From Hondaea fermentalgiana (lineage: Eukaryota > Sar > Bigyra > Thraustochytrida > Thraustochytriidae), in contig NPFB01000157.1 in NCBI GenBank assembly GCA_014084085.1, forward strand, positions 760 through 28,283: a stretch of 27,524 nucleotides of DNA, in the 5' to 3' direction. The number at the start of each line of letters is the position of its first letter. Position 1 is the stretch's first letter. Positions 24,824 to 27,524 of this stretch are shown in pieces. A program made the translations under genes and the position numbers. Under the pieces are notes generated by a model. It did not search any database, was not told where the DNA came from, and was given only the letters and a program-made list of their open reading frames with translations.

Positions 24824-25024
24824 ACACTATCAGAAAGCAAATGTTTTTGTGTTGTATCAAAGGGTTGCGTCTGCCAAGACACCATAAAGAAGGGAAACGA
24901 AATTGTGAAGAAGAAATCTCGGCAGAACCGATCTCGCGAAAGTTCGTACAAGGCTTGCGAGTGAGCGGAGGTCATGGCAATGATGACATGACGCGTGCGT
25001 TCAAGTGGCGTGGCCCGGTACTTG
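24824..25024. other. Convergent intergenic region, NAF1 / propeller protein
   Basis: 201 bp containing both 3' ends. I see no gene or notable repeat. Confidence 0.5.
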
Positions 25025-27013
25025 TTACGCTTGAGCGACCTGGTTGTCCGCTGTTGCAGGGGCAGCGCCCGGACTCGAAGGCGCAGACGTGGGCGGGCTC
25101 TTGTTCGGAGGCATGGACTTGGCGTCTTCCATGTCGTCAATATTCTTGGACATCTTGGCGTCGCCCCCGACACTGTTCTTGCGCTGGTACGCTTTTGTGC
25201 CCACAGCACCCAAGAGGCAGGCATCGAGAACGGCGAGAATGCTCACAACCGCAATCGCTGACGTTGGCCAGCCGTTGTCCTTGTCCTCGCCCTCGTCGTC
25301 ACCATTGTTGCCTCCGACCTCCTTGGATGGCGTCGGGCTGGCAGTCGCCTTTGTAGGGCTAGACGTGGGTACAGGGGGGGCGGGAGGCGGCAGGTTTGTC
25401 GGGGCCGCGGTTGCAACAGCAAGAGCCTCGGCACCAGTGAGAGCGAGAGCACTGTCCTCCGTTGCGGCCAATACCGTGCCCTGGGCAATCGATGGCGAGG
25501 CGAGCACAGAAGCTCCAACGTCGACCCTCGAGACCTCTTGCAGAGAGCTGTCGAGAACCACAATTTCGGAACCGAGGGCAATAACAATATTGCCAGACGC
25601 GTCGATCGCGGGCGCGAGGCCGCTGTTCACGTTCTGCGCGGTGTCCGAGAAATTGAGCTGTTGCGCAATCGACCCGTCATCGAGGCTAAAGCTGTAGAGG
25701 ACACCGGTATTACCGAGCGCATAGCCCATCCCTGCGTCGCTGTTGAGCGCCAAGGCGCCCTCGACGTCATCCGCAAATGCACCTGCGACAGAAAAGTCAG
25801 ACGAGCCGTCCGAAGCCAGCTTGTAGATGTCGCCACCAGGAGCAGTCACATAGATGCCATCATCGGCGTCAACGAGGGCCGGGCCATAGAGAGCCGGAGT
25901 GGACACGCTGTCACTGCCAGAAGTGTCGGCAATAAGCGTAGATGATCGCAAATCGCCCGCGTCCGCTTCGATAATATCGACGTAGCCCGTCCAGGCACAG
26001 ACGACGACAATGCCAGCGTCGTTGGTGAGTGCAAGCGCCGTGTCGGGCCAGTCGAGTCGCGTGTCAACGTGATCGCAGACGGGGCGACGCCAGATCTCGA
26101 GTCCAGCGTCTGTTTCCTCGTCGCTGACAATGGAGATTTTGTGCAGGACAGAGGGAATCGAGACGCCAGGGGTGCCGCGCGAAGATACAAAGACGTAGTC
26201 ACGAGAGGCCACAGGCGTTGCGGTGATGGCTCCGCCGAGATTGTGCATCGAGACGACTTCACCCGAGGTCTCGTCGAGGCGGTAGAGCATGCCAGCATCA
26301 TCGCCAACGATCACGTCCCCGCGCGAGGTGATCACCGGCTGGCCCACGAAAGAGACGCCTTCGTCATTGTAATCGAGGGGCGAAAAGTCCCACACGGTGT
26401 CACCGGCGGCGTTGACGCAGACAAGGATGCCGTCTGCAGTGTTGAAGACAAACTCGCCGGCAGTGGTTTCGACGGGTGCGCTGCCGGCGACACCTTCGGC
26501 GTCATCATAGGTAAAGAGGGACTTGAAGTCCTCGCCGGGGCTGCCGCCGTTCGCAGGCGTCTGCAGGGCATCCGTGGACTGGCGTCCATTGTAGGTGGCC
26601 GAAGGAAAGATGCCAAGCGTTCCGTTTCCATATTCGGGGTAGGAAAAGGCTTCCTCATCATCGGTGTCGCTCACGGCGCTGAGGCTATTTGCGATGGCAC
26701 TGCAGTCAACGAGGCAGTCTGACTCGGTGACATTGAGATCCAAGCAGGACGCCTTGTTGTCGGAGAGGTCCGCATCGTCGCATCCCGTTGCGCCAACGCA
26801 GGACGCAAGCTGGGCGTAAGCGTCCGTGAAATCGAGGCAAGCAGCGCCTTCCCGGTCGCTTGCATCCGCCGCAATAGCATCAAGCGCTTCCTGCGCAGAG
26901 CTCACGCACGCGAGCTGTTCCTCGGTGCACGCCTCGCCCGTGGCGTAGGCGATGGCTGCGAGAGCCGCCACGCCAATGACGGCGATTCTGCGACGGCGGT
27001 CGTCGCCTTGCAT
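25025..27013 (-). CDS. Single-pass membrane protein with PQQ-like beta-propeller ectodomain
   Basis: Predicted 662 aa. A basic start is followed by a signal sequence or anchor (about residues 10-26, IAVIGVAALAAIAYATG). A cysteine-rich domain (about 29-108, at least 8 Cys, for example CTEEQLAC, CVGATGC and CLVDC) precedes a beta-propeller of PQQ/BamB type (about 160-550). Propeller repeats read like GxxVWDFSPLDYN, GDVIVGDDAGMLYRLDETSG, GGDIYKLASDG and NTGVLYSFSLDDGS, where a small residue pair starts a strand and D-x-x-G/S-x ends it. A P/T/S-rich stalk leads to a C-terminal membrane helix (about 582-606) and a 56-residue S/P/A-rich tail. A type I surface protein is likely; ligand or enzymatic activity is unknown. 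The start at 27013 is the first in-frame ATG. It is convergent with NAF1. Confidence 0.82.
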   Translation of the reverse strand: MQGDDRRRRIAVIGVAALAAIAYATGEACTEEQLACVSSAQEALDAIAADASDREGAACLDFTDAYAQLASCVGATGCDDADLSDNKASCLDLNVTESDCLVDCSAIANSLSAVSDTDDEEAFSYPEYGNGTLGIFPSATYNGRQSTDALQTPANGGSPGEDFKSLFTYDDAEGVAGSAPVETTAGEFVFNTADGILVCVNAAGDTVWDFSPLDYNDEGVSFVGQPVITSRGDVIVGDDAGMLYRLDETSGEVVSMHNLGGAITATPVASRDYVFVSSRGTPGVSIPSVLHKISIVSDEETDAGLEIWRRPVCDHVDTRLDWPDTALALTNDAGIVVVCAWTGYVDIIEADAGDLRSSTLIADTSGSDSVSTPALYGPALVDADDGIYVTAPGGDIYKLASDGSSDFSVAGAFADDVEGALALNSDAGMGYALGNTGVLYSFSLDDGSIAQQLNFSDTAQNVNSGLAPAIDASGNIVIALGSEIVVLDSSLQEVSRVDVGASVLASPSIAQGTVLAATEDSALALTGAEALAVATAAPTNLPPPAPPVPTSSPTKATASPTPSKEVGGNNGDDEGEDKDNGWPTSAIAVVSILAVLDACLLGAVGTKAYQRKNSVGGDAKMSKNIDDMEDAKSMPPNKSPPTSAPSSPGAAPATADNQVAQA

Positions 27014-27524
27014 TCTCCTTCTCCTTTCTCCTCTTTCTGCCCAGGCCGTGCGCGCGCGTGCGCGTGCGTGCGTGCGTGCGTGCGACGGGAGCAAGGCAAC
27101 CCGAGCGCTTTCGCGCGCTGCCTGTCCTCTCTGCGCGCGTTGCTGTTGCTGATCTGCTTTTCCCGCCTTTTCGTCCCGGCTCGCGCCAGCTCTTCCGCCT
27201 CAAAGGCGTCTCTCCAGGACGCCTCCGGAAGCAAAAGTCAAGTCAATTCCAGGGTGGGATCGCGCGCCGAGCTCCGGCCCAACCCAGCCCAGCCCAGCCC
27301 GTCCAGCCCGCGCCGTCTTAGGATTGGAGATCTGCTCCGTCTCCGCGTCTTGGGTCTCCGCGATCTCCGATGCCGCCGCGCCCGATCGAGCCGCCGCGAG
27401 TTTGCTCTCGCCGCGCTCGTCGCTCGCTCGCCCGCTCGCTCGCTGGCTGCCGCGGCACGGTCCGGAGGGCGCGTGCGGCTCGGAACTGGACTCGGCAGGG
27501 CCAGGCGCCGCGGCGCGAGGCGGC
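27014..27524. promoter_or_regulatory. Upstream region of the propeller-protein gene, to window edge
   Basis: 511 bp of CpG-rich sequence. It contains a TGCG period-4 run (27063-27083) about 50 bp before the ATG, three CCCAG units (27283-27297) and GCTC tracts (27414-27444). The last may belong to this gene or to another gene beyond the right edge. No protein gene is supported here. Confidence 0.45.
27414..27444. repeat. GCTC period-4 tracts at the right edge
   Basis: CGCTCGTCGCTCGCTCG followed by CCCGCTCGCTCGCT. It is the same repeat class seen just upstream of other starts in the window. Confidence 0.8.

Overview
The window looks like nuclear DNA of a protist with a compact, GC-rich, intron-poor genome. 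A thraustochytrid or other labyrinthulomycete stramenopile is my best guess. The evidence is gene content and style only: eukaryote-specific genes (PNO1, NAF1, an F-box protein, a PDZ protein, a SET methyltransferase, a GT47 glycosyltransferase, an axonemal-dynein-light-chain-like protein), every gene readable as one uninterrupted ORF, about one gene per 2.1 kb on both strands, and no operon logic. I found no rRNA, tRNA, CRISPR array, insertion sequence or viral gene.

Layout, left to right: a BioD-like P-loop protein (+, 242-1060); a SETD6/Rkm-like SET-domain protein (-, 1616-3079), divergent from the ribosome-assembly factor PNO1 (+, 3542-4255); a convergent intergenic region with a G-rich tract and a 20-bp minisatellite; a two-PDZ protein with a duplicated, unrecognised C-terminal module (-, 4948-6933), divergent from an F-box protein (+, 7973-9055); an exostosin/RXYLT1-like glycosyltransferase (-, 9113-10909); a membrane-anchored penicillin-acylase-family (S45) protein (-, 11464-14400); an axonemal-dynein-light-chain-like protein (-, 14626-15798), divergent from an unrecognised basic-tailed protein (+, 16141-16887); an S15/CocE-type hydrolase (-, 17528-19531); mitochondrial-type class II fumarase (-, 20142-21716); a 1.36-kb divergent region holding a long imperfect hairpin; NAF1 (+, 23081-24823); and a type-I-like membrane protein with a PQQ-type beta-propeller ectodomain (-, 25025-27013).

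The genes do not form a single pathway. Two loose themes are visible: RNP and ribosome biogenesis (PNO1, NAF1, perhaps the 16141 protein), and secretory or surface proteins (GT47, S45 acylase, PQQ-propeller protein). Several start codons were moved downstream of the longest reading frame. In five cases the upstream extension has no ATG at all. In most others it reads through tetranucleotide repeats that look like untranslated leader.

The observations most worth a second look are the duplicated C-terminal module of the PDZ protein, the roughly 114-nt hairpin between fumarase and NAF1, the recurring period-4 repeats (mostly GCTC/GAGC) just upstream of start codons, and the polytopic-anchored S45 acylase.
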